DNA from: Daucus carota subsp. sativus
Taxonomy: Eukaryota; Streptophyta; Magnoliopsida; Apiales; Apiaceae
DNA length: 64,000 bases
NCBI RefSeq assembly: GCF_001625215.2
Contig: NC_030383.2
Span: 9,374,779 to 9,438,778, forward strand
Direction: 5' to 3'
The notes beneath the pieces are model-generated. The model did not search any database, had not been told where the DNA came from, and was given only the letters and a program-made list of their open reading frames with translations. Shown here piece by piece: positions 51,770 to 64,000 of this stretch. Made by a program: the position numbers and the translations under genes. Numbering within the stretch: position 1 is the first letter of the stretch; each line of letters opens with the position of its first letter.

Positions 51770-51810
51770 ATCCATGGTGGAAGTTCTCCATATTTTATCA
51801 CAGGCGAGGG

Positions 51811-51996
51811 CTATGTTACTCGGGTTCGGCTAAAAGTGTTGAACATGGATACGTGTCCAAGTGTCCGACTCGACAATATTCTGAAAATTTTACATGTCCT
51901 TGGCCTAAAATAAGTGCCAGAGTATTCATACCCATGTTCGAGTGTCAAGTGCACGACACGGGTACTTTAGACAAAATGAGGAGCCGGGATAATGCA
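51811..51996. mobile_element. hAT-type MITE, diverged copy 2 (inverted relative to 32624)
   Basis: Aligns along its whole length to the reverse complement of the 32624-32810 MITE: CTATGTTACTCGG start, GGCTAAAAGTGT, then GAAAATTTTACATGT, CCTTGGCC, ATACCCATGT, ACGACACGGGTACT, ending GAGCCGGGATAATGC. The right terminal repeat is eroded and no target-site duplication is visible, so this is an older copy of the same family. Confidence 0.8.
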
Positions 51997-54882
51997 ATGA
52001 ATTCAATTGATACAGAAGATATATTATAATAAGATTTCAAAATATGGCACCTAGAAGAATGTTATTATAAGATTTATTTTTATATTATATATGTATTGAA
52101 TTCGAATGATGTTAATGTTAATGTATTGGCACGTTGTTTTTTCATCCATGATTTTTTTCAAAATACAGTTTAGCTCCCCCAAATACAATTCCTGTTCCGC
52201 AACCGAGTCATATTGAATGCCTGGTAGCATGCATCACCTTGAGTAAGCCCGTGCTTTTAAGTCCAGGATAGGAAATATATGTTATAAGTTAGAAACTGCT
52301 TTAAAATTAAAAATAGTTCCTATCACAAGTATACCCGATAACAAAGTAGTTGATGCTCAAACTGAATCCATTCACATTTGTCATCTGAAGAGTGTAGTTT
52401 AATATGATTTTGCAGAGGAAGACTGGGAGTCGATGATGTAGCTAGATTAGCACTTAGCAGGTAGATTAGATAGACATAGCGAGAGAGTGACACGTAGCGA
52501 ATGAGAATGAGGAGTAGGACGCGCAAATGTCGCTATAGTGTAGCCAGAGAATGAGGCAATGAGGAATAGACCCATGGAGTGAAAGGGGCTTTTAAGGTGT
52601 TTGGACCACCGCAAAATCTTGCTTCTGCCGTGCAAATAATTAAGAGGAATAGTCCACCTGCATCTTTCTTGCATTCATTATTATCTTCTTGTCATGTTAT
52701 ATCACTCTTATATTTAAATTTGGTGTTTTCTTCATTTTGCTTTCAAGTAGACGGATGCAAGACATTGAACAAAGGTGTATGATTAATTATGTGAATTTTG
52801 AAGAGTAATGCTATATAGAACATATACAAATTCTGTACTAATATACTAATCATACATCATCAACTAAATTTAGAAGCAATTTTTGAATTAACAAGCATTT
52901 TTGTTATGTGAGTAATTTAACACATTTACGATTCTTGCAAAATTTCGACGTCATAAAATAGTCATACGCAAAAACATTCGATACTAACATATAAATAAAT
53001 ATATCTAAACTTTGAAAACTTTTAGCTAATATTTAAGGCACCAGTATTTCTTATTCAAAAAAATCTTTACTAAAAATATATAAAATGATATCATGAATAA
53101 AAATTATAGAATATACATAAAATTTTAATCATTCCAAGATGTGTCGTCCTTTTCAGCCAACCTCCTAATATTTATTATATTTGTCGAACATCCCTAGACG
53201 TAAAGTTCTACTATCATCCCCTATCATATTAAATAATATATTCTATTTAAATAATTTGAAATTATAATAACATATTAATTTTAAGCCATCGCGATAAAAA
53301 TAGTAGACAATTAATCATGCTGACCCTCAATATAATTAATTATAGTGTCAAACACGGCACAATTTATCAAGCTAGATGCGATCATCTTTGTAAAATATTC
53401 AAAGATAATACAATAAAACAAAGGTTGAATAGAGAATAGTATTCTCTACCTATAAGTTACATTCATAAATAATTTTGATTCAGATTTTTGGTGTGCTTCA
53501 AACGGCAAGATACTTTAAATTCATGGTAGGGGCCAGATTAGATGCGCACACATTTAAATCCCTGCAGTTACATTCAAGATACACATACACAGATGCATGC
53601 ATGTTCATGTTGATTCTCTATCCGTCCTTTATTTTATTACCAGCATCATATCCAACGCTATTTAATCTCTGAGCTTCGACATGTTCATCACCCTACGGGT
53701 CACGATTTTATTGCCATGTCGATTTTGGTTCTCATCCAAAAATTTCACATTTTTTTGAGTAAACATTATTGTCCGAGAATAAGAGTCGTTTTGAGTTTTC
53801 TTACTTAATTTGTGATGTCTAAAATAATTTATTTTCATATATTATCTTCAATTTTTTCCTGAATATAAATATAAATGTTAATTTTTCAATTGAAAATTTC
53901 AAAAAGTAATACATAATTTTTTTTCACTTTAAACTATATGAAATCAAAATAACATTTATTTTAGGACAGAGAGAGGAAGTCACTATCATATTCCAAATCA
54001 TGATTTTATTGTCATGTCGATTTCAGCTCGGTCCTAAAAATTTAATTACTTTTGGCTAAAGATCAAGTCATTTTCATATTTTATCAATGCCCGCCAACTT
54101 ATCAACTCTCCAAAATCTAATATCTAATAATAATGACAAGCAGATGTTTGATGAAAGTATACATAAGACAAGTGACAACGTTCCTAATTTTCGTGCTTTA
54201 TATTATTTGTGATTTAAAGTCAAGCAATGTGAACAAGGGTTTTTCTAACCATAAAAAGTAGTAGTATAATCTTGGTGACATTCAGACTTTTGTTTAAACT
54301 TGTGTGTTTTTATGCAAACAAAAACAACTATGTTGAGCACCTGATAGTGATTAAGATAATACTATATATAGTCATTAGTGTTTGAAACATTCTATATTAT
54401 ATTTCATCATTTGATAGCCACTAACCAAACCTGTTCCAAGAATTGATCAATATTATCATTAGTTGATGATCTAATAAAATTATAAACACCAACTCGCTTG
54501 GCTTTGGAGTTTGGTCCGCTTACTACATAATTAATTAAAGTAATTAAACAAGTTTATCTCTAAACTCAAAGTAGCTAGCAATCGCAATGTGATTATGGTT
54601 TAGACTTAAAGTCATCGTCATACTATTATAATTTATACCGAACACATGTATAAATCTCTAATTATTTTGCTTTCGGTCGACGATTCGGACACTGACAGTT
54701 CACCAATGACGAATAATTCATTGACGCAAATGGGAAAAACTATTCTAAGAATCCCTGGTGAATGCAAATGCAATGAGAGGAAAGTTGATACGAATCCATA
54801 CTGCAATATTTAGTTGGGTGGTGGGGTTTGGAAAAAGAAATTTTTCTTTGTTTCAAAAGTGCCCTATGGAATAAGCGCGTTG
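51997..54882. other. Gene-poor spacer
   Basis: No gene supported. Very AT-rich. A ~58-bp diverged direct repeat sharing ttttattg(c/t)catgtcgattt occurs at 53705-53762 and 54004-54060. I recognised no conserved coding block. Confidence 0.5.
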
Positions 54883-54891
54883 GATATTTTA

Positions 54892-55071
54892 GAGTAGTGC
54901 TAGGTGCATATAATTGTGTACAGAAAATTTGTACATAATGACGTGGCAAGTGATGTGGTGAGTTTTAATTGGGGTGGTTGGTGTAAATGCACGGGGGCCA
55001 TCCAATTAAAATCCACCACATGTCATTATGTACATGTTTTTGTACACAATTATGTGCACCAAGCATTTTCC
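54892..55071. mobile_element. Mutator-like MITE with 9-bp TSD (180 bp)
   Basis: A perfect 9-bp duplication GATATTTTA flanks it (54883-54891, 55072-55080). The ends are inverted: TGCTAGGTGCATATAATTG (from 54899) pairs with TGCTTGGTGCACATAATTG (reverse complement from the right). The match continues through TGTACA, TGACGTGG-like and TTTTAATTGG segments, so the whole unit folds into one long hairpin. Non-coding. Confidence 0.85.
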
Positions 55072-55080
55072 GATATTTTA

Positions 55081-57940
55081 TATCCTATCTTTAAAATTTG
55101 TACGTTCACCTAACTTGTAGCACCACGGTTTTTTTCTTGAAAATGTTCCATTGAGTTTGGAAATAAAACCGTCAATTTCTCTACTCTTCAATTCTTGTAC
55201 GATATGTTCTGTCGATCATAATAATTTCAAATCAATATTAAATAACGCTTATATTCTTCCAAATTATGTTCTCGCGATCATAATAATTCAAACCGGCTCT
55301 AAGATCTGACAATGCTAATTAACGTCCTAGATGTCTAAACATGTGTGTATAGAACTCGATTAACCAAACATTTAAATAACTGTTGGTTCGGGTTAATGGT
55401 CGAATCTGACATAAATTTAGCACTTGCAAGCAATTTAAGTAGTCATCGAACTGAAACGGGGATCTACATAAAGCTAAAAATATGGAGGGGACCATGGTGA
55501 AGGATACTCCAAACTATCTTCCCTTGTCAAAGGGGGGCACTCATGTACTACTAGTCCATAATCTTTGAATTTTGATCACTTTGCTTCTTTTCTACTAGCG
55601 TATTTATTCATCTTTTGTCCTCGACCAAAACAACACTTCACACACCTTCAACAATCAAGTCATGTTACATAACACTACCATTTGGTAAAGCAATTAGGTC
55701 AGAGTTTTATGGGACGGCATTTGAGGGGTCAAGAAAAGACACCAAGCCCACCTTGAATTTCAATTTTCTGATTGTAAATTCCAACTAGGACTCATCCGAA
55801 ATAGAATCCGAGAAACTAATTTATATGTGACATGTACGCAGAATTTACCTCTGCTCTTAAAAGTTCCGAAAAAATGGCCTTAAGAAATCGTGACAGAGCA
55901 TCAAGGTAAAAACTTTTGTCAGAGGACTTGATTGTGGCATTCAGGTCCTACATCTCTGGGCTATAAAGTCGATATAATTGCGAAAATCATGATTCCATTT
56001 CACCGTAGTAATCCCTGTCAAGAGTGAAAAGCTAGATGCTCTGTGATTTCAGAATTCTTTACTCTTTCCTGCAATCCATCTTTGATAGCAGCACACACGG
56101 TGGAAAGGCAAGCACTAAAGGGCTGAGACTGACATAACATGCAGGAAAATTAACCATCACAGCAAATCATTTAAACTGGAGTACACTCACACATATGGTA
56201 CTATCATTAACATTAAAATTGCAAATTTTGTGTCGTCGACAACACAGCATTTCAATAGTCCACATCAATCCCTTCTGAAATCAATCCAAAAAATTTATAT
56301 CTATTGAGGACAATTACTTTGAAGTATAATCAAAATTATAAAATTTTACGAGCTCAGTCTTTGCTAGGTTAGTCGTAATCAGGATTTACAGGCAATAACA
56401 TGGTGCTAATAAAATTCACCAGAAAATTCCCAATTAGTGTTCCAAGTCCAATAGGTCCTCATGGATGCAAGTGTAGTTGAGAAATTAGTCCTATTACACT
56501 ATGTCGGGAAACCAGTCCCCATGTCTGCAAGTGTAGTTGGAAAAATAAGAAAGATATATCATACTATTCAAATTTCAACGAAGGTTCTCAAGTGGTCGTG
56601 AAAAAGATTCACTCAGTAGGTAAGGCTTGACGAAGGTAAATCAGTGGAAATTGCTGATGGGGCTATAATCCTTGCACAGGTTCACTTGTCGTCCTCAAGC
56701 ATATGATTTTGATGCAGTTGTACTTTCGGTGAAACTTTGTGAGTATTGAGTATAGGAATATATTATAGGATTTAGAGTAGTTTGCAAAGTAGCATACACA
56801 TTTAGACAACTGCATGTGAACCTAACCCTACTTCCTGGAGTAGTTTCTATAAAAATTCTTCGCATTTGTGAAAAACAAAATACCGGACTGAAAGATTTTC
56901 ATGAATTGAATTCTTGATAATTTTCAAATTTTCACTATAACCGCTGGCTGCAAGACTAACAGTTGTTTGGCTACTTACATGCCTGCACGCTAAATTAAGA
57001 AAAAAGAATCTGCATTACATGAATTGATGAATCCTGATTCCTGAATGCAGATTTGCTAATATAAAACTGTGATCAAACAAGATTTGGAATCTGGATTCCT
57101 CAGCGTTCAGTAACATAATCGATATGATTAGCTTCGTTGAAGATTAGATCAGTTACTACTAATTAAGACAAATATCGTTAAACTACCAAGATACATTTGA
57201 GGTAATACCACAAAGGACAACGTTATCAAACAACTACAAGTGCATGCTTGTAGACTTTTCTAATCTATTAACGAATAGATGTTTATCATAAACATTGTGT
57301 AATGCACCAACATACAAAATAAATATATAGAGTTTTCCCGTCAAGTGCATTTTATGGCATGCAAGAGATTAATGTCTTGTCTGGTTATCTTCGTAATGAA
57401 GTGATAAATCTTTTTGCTTCTCAAGAAACAGTCTCTCCAACTTAACGAACAACTTCACATCAACCTAGATCCATTTCAGTTAAAAACCTTAATAATACAC
57501 ATTTGGTATCTCCCCGATGGGGTAAAATCCAAAATGGTAACTAAACTTTATCCGTTTTGCACATTTGTTCGGATTCTCTGTCTCCTTTTTGTGTCTCTTA
57601 TACGTCCCTTCTTTTTTATTGGTCAGTTTTTTACCTTGCACGTGATATATGATTTCTCTTTATTCTTTCTCTAATAGTTTTTCACTGTTAAACTTTTTCA
57701 AATTTATGTATATACATTTTTATTATTAAAATATTTTTATATTGTACATAATCAACTAAAAATATTTTTCATATGATATAAATATAATATTATATAGTAA
57801 TTTCTATATTTAAATTTTCTACATTAAATAAGTAATTAAATTTTTGAAAACATATTTTCAATATTATTATATAAAAAAGCAAAAAGAATAATTTATTTAT
57901 GACCAAACATATATTAAAATATTGAAAGTTTTCTTTTATA
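55081..57940. other. Gene-poor spacer
   Basis: No gene supported. A 60-base-period imperfect tandem repeat (gcaagtgtagttg in both copies) is at 56453-56485 and 56513-56545. Open frames such as 57414-57674 are hydrophobic, AT-driven and without domain resemblance. Confidence 0.5.
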
Positions 57941-58242
57941 CTCCCTCCGTCTCAATTTATAGGTCCAGTTTGGAAAAAAATTTGTCCCAAAATACTTGTC
58001 CCTCTCTTCTTTCAATACAAATTTATCTACATATTAATTGTGATTTTTTTGAAACTCAACATTATTCTCATTTCTCAATGCACTAAATCCCTATATTTAT
58101 TGTGATTTTTTTTAAACTCAACTATATTCTCACTTATCAATGCACTAATTAATGATACATGAGATAAGATTCCATCTAACCAACTTTTTTCTTAATATGT
58201 GTGTTTATTCCAAAATAGACCTATAAATTGAGACGGAGAGAG
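57941..58242. mobile_element. Stowaway-type MITE (302 bp)
   Basis: Classic CTCCCTCCGTCTCAATTTAT terminal repeat at the left and its reverse complement (..ATAAATTGAGACGGAGAGAG) at the right. TA dinucleotides border both ends (57939-57940, 58243-58244), as expected for Tc1/mariner-derived Stowaway elements. An internal ~55-bp segment (ttgtgattttttt..aaactcaac) is also duplicated. Non-coding. Confidence 0.95.
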
Positions 58243-58453
58243 TAATATTTAATCTACTAAAATTCTTTCTTGTTTTTTCCTCTTTTATAGTAAGGAAGGA
58301 TATTTAAACTCCACAAAGAAAGAATAGCAGACTATTGAAAGCTCTATCACATTGATCATCAGCTACGAACTTGAAAACAGAATAGAGTCATTGCTTAAAG
58401 CAAACCACTAGTTGATAAATATAATTTACGGTGAGAAATTTTGCATTTGGTAT

Positions 58454-59630
58454 CAGTGACGGAAGCAGGACTAAAAGTTAGGGGGCTGAAATATTTTTTC
58501 ATCTATACTTGCATAAATAACTTTCTCAATATATATCATCATACTATCATTCAGTCATGCATCTCTCATCCTATCACGCTGATAAGTCTTAATTGTTTTT
58601 ATAGCAGAAAAAACTATCTCAACAATAGCAATGACAACGGGTAAAACTAGAGTTAACTCAACCAGAAGATAAACTAAGAGATAAACAGTGTGTCTGTGTG
58701 TCTTAACCGTCATGACACGAAGATTTCCTATACTTTGAAGTCCAGATTAATCTTTATCCGCTCTCACATCATAGATAAACTTGTCTAACTCATTTGATAA
58801 CGACTCCAGGTCTAGTAAAGAGATATCCTTTGGATAAAATTGTGCAAGGCAGAAAATTAATTCCGAGGATCCAAAGAGCAAATATAAAATAGTAGTTTTA
58901 TATATGTTTCCTTCTGTAAAATGGTTATACTGGGAAATAAGATCAATAAACTGTTAAATAAAAAGGTTAGTAAACAAGTTTTATAACATTGAACATCTTC
59001 TAAAAATGTCTCCCATTCTTTCTCTCTTAATAGCTGCAATTTAATTTTCATACTTCGAACCATTGTCTTAGTATTTATAATATTTCGAGTTCTTTGTTGT
59101 AAAGCTTATGACAAATCATTAGTAATTGCGAAGAAAACTTTCATCAAAAGAACTCCACTGAGTTAGGGTAGTGTCAATGTATGCGTATGACTTATGAGAG
59201 CATGTCCAAAAGATTTTTCATATGGGCTCTTTAGCCTAAATTTGAAGAATATGGAGATGAAATGAACTCCAACAAACTCCTAGCAGATATAGATAGAGAG
59301 CGCATGTAGAGAATATTGTTGAAGATATTGTGTAATTTACTTCTTAAATAGTTAAGAGTTGATTGTTTATATCATTATTAGAGAAAAGTTAAGGAGTTTG
59401 TTGGAGTTGCTCTGAGTTCGAATGTATTTGTTAATTACTCTCTTTAGACTAAGTGCCTTTTCTTTTCCTTTTTTTTTTTCCAATAAGTCTCTCTCTATCA
59501 TCTATACTATACTATAATAAGCCAACATAGGTATAATTTGTAGTCGTAGGGCTGAAATAAAAAATATATATTGTTTTTTTGAGGTTAGGGGGGCTCTAGC
59601 ATCCCCTAGCCCCCTCTGGTTCCGCCCCTG
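58454..59630 (-). mobile_element. Decayed hAT transposon with 8-bp TSD (1177 bp)
   Basis: A perfect 8-bp duplication TTTGGTAT (58446-58453, 59631-59638) brackets ends of the hAT form: CAGTGACGGAAGCAGGACT at the left, and CAGGGGCGGAACCAGAGGG as reverse complement of the right. On the - strand near 58580-58680 the remnant ELTLVLPV..AIVEIVFSAIKT matches the hAT C-terminal dimerisation domain of TTF-type zinc-finger (ZMYM1-like) transposases. Near 58745-58830, LSNELDKFIYDVRADKD followed by an in-frame TAA and SGLQSIG is from the same protein. Most of the transposase is missing. Confidence 0.88.
58560..58835 (-). pseudogene. hAT transposase remnant
   Basis: Coding remains inside the 58454 element. 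Two recognisable blocks of a hAT-family transposase C-terminus survive: the region upstream of the dimerisation domain (DKFIYDVRADKD) and the dimerisation core (LVLPV...VFSAIK). An in-frame stop follows ADKD at about 58749-58751, and the N-terminal zinc finger and catalytic region were not found. It cannot encode a working transposase. Confidence 0.75.
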
Positions 59631-59638
59631 TTTGGTAT

Positions 59639-60677
59639 ATCACCTTTTCGGTCATTTCCTAACAGAGTTTAGTAGAATGCAAATCGCTGAAGTTGGACAT
59701 GGTAGAAGCAGACAGAGATGAAAGAAAATGCAGAGTGTAACTCTTGAAAACAAGAACAGTCCTTCTAATTTCTGAGAACAAAAAACTTACATAATGCAAG
59801 TTGTTCTAAATTTTTTGATAAAACATGATTACATAAATGCAAGTTGCTCTAAATTTTTTTATAAAACATGATTGAGAAAGAGAAAGAAGGGATCTAAAAG
59901 GAGAGAGATCACGTGAGAAGTAAAAAAAACTGACCAATGAGAGAGAAGGGACATATAAGGAGACACGACAAGGAGACAGAGGATCCAGACTCGTTAATTA
60001 GTGGTCATAATTTCAAATTTACAAATATATGGTCAGATGATTTCTTTTTTGTTTCAAATAATTGGTTAAGCATCGCTTTTCTAGAAAAAAAACTAAATTT
60101 TTTCTCAAAAAAGTGGCCCTTAACCACGTTTTTGATGAACTAAAACAATATATGGACCACTCTATTACAAATTTGAAATTTCGACAACCAAAATAAAAAA
60201 AATGGATTAAATCCAGCCACCAATCTGTACTTCACTTTCTGGATGGCCTGAGCTCTGGAACTTGCCTGCACATAAGAATAAAACTGGATATTTCTGCGGT
60301 CAGTATCTATACCTAATGGTGTATGAATGCACCAACTTATATATCTTAGTATACCTGTATACCATAGACTACAAGATCATAGAGACAGAGGCACAAGAAG
60401 TGATTCAAGAATACCAAACATTCCATAAGACAGATAAGGAGAAACGATTTAAAAACATGTTTCAGATATACTAGCAGTTGCTAGACTGTCACAGCATCTT
60501 TAAAACACAAACAATAGTAACCACCATATCTATAATAGAAGTGCCACATCAAAATCCAAATTAGAAAAACCAAAAACTGTAGTCCAGTAGCATAATAGCA
60601 TCAGAAACTTAGTGCAAAAGTTTAGAACAATAGAGATGTAGTATATTGCCCAATCAGATTCCTAATCAAATGCAGAC
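59639..60677. other. Spacer downstream of eEF2
   Basis: No gene seen. Two ~42-bp near-identical tandem copies (gcaagttg(t/c)tctaaattttt..ataaaacatgatt) lie at 59789-59830 and 59831-59873. The last few hundred bases before 60678 are the likely eEF2 3' UTR. Confidence 0.55.
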
Positions 60678-63600
60678 TTAGAGCTTATCCTCGTACTCAG
60701 ATAGAGGTGTCATCTGCTGCTTCAAGCCCTTCCTCTTTCTAATGTCAGCCACAAGCGTTGATGCCTGGGTTCCAGCCTCCAGTGGATCAGATGACATCAT
60801 GTCCCAGTGATCAAACACACACTGAGGGAAGGCCTGCCCTGATGTAGAAGCTCTCAACTGGCCAGAGAAACCAAATGACTCAATAACAGGGAGATAGGCC
60901 TTGATGTTATAGAGTGGTGTACCAGGCCTCTGCATTTCCTCAAACACATGACCACGTTTCTGATTCAGAACACTGTAGATTCCACCAAGGGCTTGCTCAG
61001 GTGCTTGAATCTCCACCAGGTACACAGGCTCCAAAAGTCGGGGTTTAGCAGTTAGTTGCGATGCATATATAACCCTCCTGGCAGTTGGGATAACCTGGCC
61101 ACCACCCCTGTGAATAGCATCTGCATGAAGAACAACATCACACACCTCAAAACAGATACCTCTCATGTTCTCTTCGGCCAAGGCACCTTCCTTGGATGCC
61201 CACTGGAAACCAGCTACAACTGAATCCTTGATTTCATTGAGATATTGCACTCCTTTACACATATCAACTACCATATTCGGGCCAGTTGTTTCCGGACCAA
61301 AACACCAGATCTTCTTTGCAAGATCTTTGTCCCAGCCAAATTCCTCAGATAAAATTTTGGAACGAGCCTTAGGATCATCCCTCGGACCAATTCTTCCATC
61401 ATCAATAGCCTCAGGTAGTCCCTCTTCAAGTGGTCTGGCTTCCATGTACAATCGATTATGCTTGTTGGGAGACTTGCTCATCACAGTACGAGAAGACTTT
61501 TCAAGGACAGTTTCACGGAAGGAAACAACCGGATCAGACATGATAATTTCTGCACCTCCCATAAAATCATCCTGCAAGTCCTTCAGGCATATCTCAAGGT
61601 GCAGTTCTCCAGCACCTGCTACAATATGCTCCCCAGACTCCTCAATGGTACAGACAACCATAGGATCAGACTTTGCCAAACGCTTTAGTCCTTCCACAAG
61701 TTTGGGAAGGTCTGAGGCCACTTTGCACTGCACAGCAACACGGACAACAGGGGACACAGAAAACTTCATGGCTTTAATGGGGTGAGCATCTACTTCTTTC
61801 TCATTTGTCAGAGTAGCGTTCTTCGTGATGAACTGATCCAAGCCAACCATTGCAACGGTGTTTCCACATGGCACATCCTCAACAGTTTCCTGTTTCTTCC
61901 CCATCCAAATAACTGTTCTCTGAACACTCTTAACATATAGATCCTTCTTCTCACCAGGGACATAGTTTGGCCCCATGATCCTGACCTTCAGACCAGTGGA
62001 GACCTTGCCAGCAAACACACGACCAAAGGCAAAAAATCTACCTTTATCAGAAGCTGGAATCATCTTAGAAACATATAGCATGAGAGGTCCGTTTGGATCA
62101 CAATTTCTAATAGCATTGGCATAGATATCATCCAGTGGTCCCTCGTACAAGTTCTCCACACGATACTTTTGAGCCTTTGAGGGAGATGGAAGATGGAAAA
62201 TCATCATTTCTAGGAGAGCTGTACTTGCAGGAAGCCAGTTTTGCATCACACGTTTCATCAAGGGTTTTCCCATCAATTCCTTTTCATCAGACTTCATTGT
62301 AACATTAAGTTTCTGCAGCATGGGCCACAGTTTATCTTTCTGATCGTTCATGCAAGTGTTAATTATCTGTTTTATGGGTTCATAACAGAATTGAACAAAG
62401 CCACGCTTGCATGTAGAAGTACCAGTATGCTTGGTGGTCCATTTCTTCGTAGCTGGATCGAAGAAATTCTCACCCCAGAGTCTTTCCATCATCTTAGCCT
62501 CATCAACACCAAACTTTGAGGCATACATTTTTGCAAAATTTGTCAGAGTGAAAGCCCAACCATGCAACCCAGCTGAGAAGGCAACTGTACCTTTCTCAGG
62601 ATAAACCTGAACATCACCGAGGAGAGGATCCTCGTAGGTGGCCATAATGACATTGGCATTCTCAATGACTCTCTGAAATGTCTGGTATGCTTCCTCGCCA
62701 TCAACCTGTAGCTCAAGAAAACACCTGTCCATTTTGTTTACAGTCAAGACAGGTCGTATCCTTTCTCCAAGGGCTTGTCGAAGGACAGTTTCTGTCTGGA
62801 CACATACACCTTCAATGCAATCGACAACAACAAGTGCTCCATCAGTGATACGTAAAGCTGCAGTAACTTCTGATGAAAAGTCCACATGTCCAGGAGAGTC
62901 TATAAGATTGATCAGGTACTCATTGCCATCCCTCTCCCCTTTGTAGCTATTCAAAGATGCATCTGTCATTTCATAATAAAGTGAAATCCCAGTAGACTTG
63001 ATTGTGATACCACGCTCAGCTTCATCTGCACGAGTATCAGTCATTCGCACATCACCAGCTACTTCTTGTGCAATGATACCAGCAGCAGCCACTAAAGAAT
63101 CAGTAAGAGTGGATTTCCCTGCCAGAAGAAAGGAGTGGTATTAATTACAACATTAAAGCCATGGAAGACCAAGTTTGTAAAAAGAACATACCACTAGACT
63201 ACAAGGACGTACACATGTCTGTTTATAAACATATTACTGCTCTCACCAACATAAATATATAAGACACTCTAACACAACCTAACATAACCGTATATGATGT
63301 AAACGAGCTGATAATTTGGGTGATTGGACACATTAACATTACAACAGCACTGACAGGAAAAATAAAATCTAAACAACAGATTACAAATCAACATGATAAC
63401 ATTATCAGACATTATGTTTATATAAGGACTCAAATACCCATCCTTACAGTAAAATGAGACCAGCTTCTTTCATAAAAACTAAAAACATATTAGACCAAAA
63501 GTTCTATAACAGATGTGCAATCTATGTGATACGTTTGAGTTATAAAACAAAGGTTCTGCTTGTGTACATACCATGATCAACATGTGCAATAACAGACATG

Positions 63601-63787
63601 TTACGAATGTTATTCTTTTTGTCCATGATAGCTCGGAGTCCATCTGCTGTAAACTTCACCTGTATAGTTCATTACCAGTCATTAAAAAATAATTTCAATT
63701 TGATCAACCACTGAAAAAGATTGAAGACACAAGCTAGGCTAGTAGGCTGTAGCAATCAACGAGTTAAACAACATAGTTACTTACCAT
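60678..63787 (-). CDS. EEF2: Translation elongation factor eEF2
   Basis: GTPase that translocates the ribosome along mRNA in the cytoplasm (Arabidopsis LOS1 orthologue). Three coding exons join in frame (63785-63787, 63572-63659, 60678-63118) to give 843 aa, exactly the plant eEF2 length. Exon 1 contributes only the ATG. GTPase motifs: AHVDHGKST (26-34, split by intron 2 inside the Gly31 codon), DSPGH and NKMD. The switch-region [16 protein letters not shown] is intact. The diphthamide target His is His700 in [12 protein letters not shown]. The C-terminus ends EYEDKL. Every family block is present and undisturbed, consistent with a functional housekeeping gene. Confidence 0.97.
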
Positions 63788-64000
63788 CTTGACTGCTGCT
63801 TAAAGGTCACCGCCTAAAACTGAACAAGTTCTGCTTCGGATACTCCTATCCATGAAAAAGAGAATATTAATTAAAAACAATCAACAAGAAATTGATGAAA
63901 TCCCTGATTTTATAAACACGGACAGCTAATCCAAAAAATAGCCAACTGCGACTAAAACTCTTGTTAATAATTTCACATAAGCAAATAATTTATGCAGCTT
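63788..64000 (-). other. eEF2 5' leader region, truncated by window
   Basis: Upstream of the eEF2 ATG. A possible leader-intron acceptor (TTTCATGGATAG|GAG, - strand) is near 63846, so a further leader exon and the promoter probably lie beyond the window end. This is inference from one splice-like motif. Confidence 0.35.

Noticed and set aside
61165..61785. 206-codon open frame on the + strand
   Set aside because: It is the antisense shadow of the long eEF2 exon and has no domain of its own.
17515..63787. PAT1, eIF3j and eEF2 in one window as a possible translation/decay gene cluster
   Set aside because: They have separate promoters, mixed strands and unrelated genes between them. Housekeeping genes of this kind occur by chance together; nothing in the sequence supports a functional cluster.
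1..64000. CRISPR arrays, operons, bacterial or viral genes
   Set aside because: Looked for regular short repeats with unique spacers and for compact gene runs; none present, and all genes are spliced plant nuclear genes.

Overview
This is plant nuclear DNA, almost certainly from a eudicot. Genes have many short exons with GT-AG introns and AT-rich introns and spacers, and all eight reconstructed proteins match conserved land-plant families. The spacers and introns carry many small plant-type DNA transposons (Stowaway-, hAT- and Mutator-like). There is no bacterial, organellar or viral gene content. I do not assign a species.

Layout, left to right. 580-3463 (-): a NAC1/NAC21-22-type transcription factor with a miR164 target site. 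7284-13572 (-): a 12-exon METTL25-like methyltransferase. 13720-15184: two adjacent non-autonomous transposons. 17515-24078 (+): a PAT1 mRNA-decapping activator. 26774-34960 (-): a 1021-residue ARM-like/BTB protein of the Arabidopsis At1g04390 type; its 2.9-kb second intron holds two hAT-type MITEs. 37025-42472 (+): eIF3 subunit j, sharing a 2-kb divergent promoter region with the BTB gene. 43444-44067: a G-rich foldback element just upstream of the next gene. 45342-48150 (+): a protein with a 2-oxoglutarate/Fe(II)-oxygenase-like fold whose iron ligands look substituted. 50258-51682 (+): a BOI/BRG-type RING E3 ligase. 51683-60677: a long gene-poor stretch with four or more small transposons, including a decayed hAT element. 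60678-63787 (-): elongation factor eEF2 with its start codon isolated in its own exon.

Splice sites were picked by eye. In every gene the exon phases add up to one open frame: NAC 342 aa, METTL25-like 578, PAT1 794, BTB 1021, eIF3j 222, 2OG-like 481, RING 291, eEF2 843. Several gene products act in mRNA translation or decay (PAT1, eIF3j, eEF2), but they are unlinked housekeeping genes with separate promoters and do not form an operon-like system.

I found no convincing wholly new multi-gene system. The most interesting items are the apparent loss of iron ligands in the oxygenase-like protein, the miR164 site, the METTL25 start codon in the loop of an all-GC hairpin core, and a set of transposons with readable target-site duplications. 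Among these are a foldback element whose arms are built from ~30-bp repeats and a G-quadruplex-rich foldback element next to a promoter.
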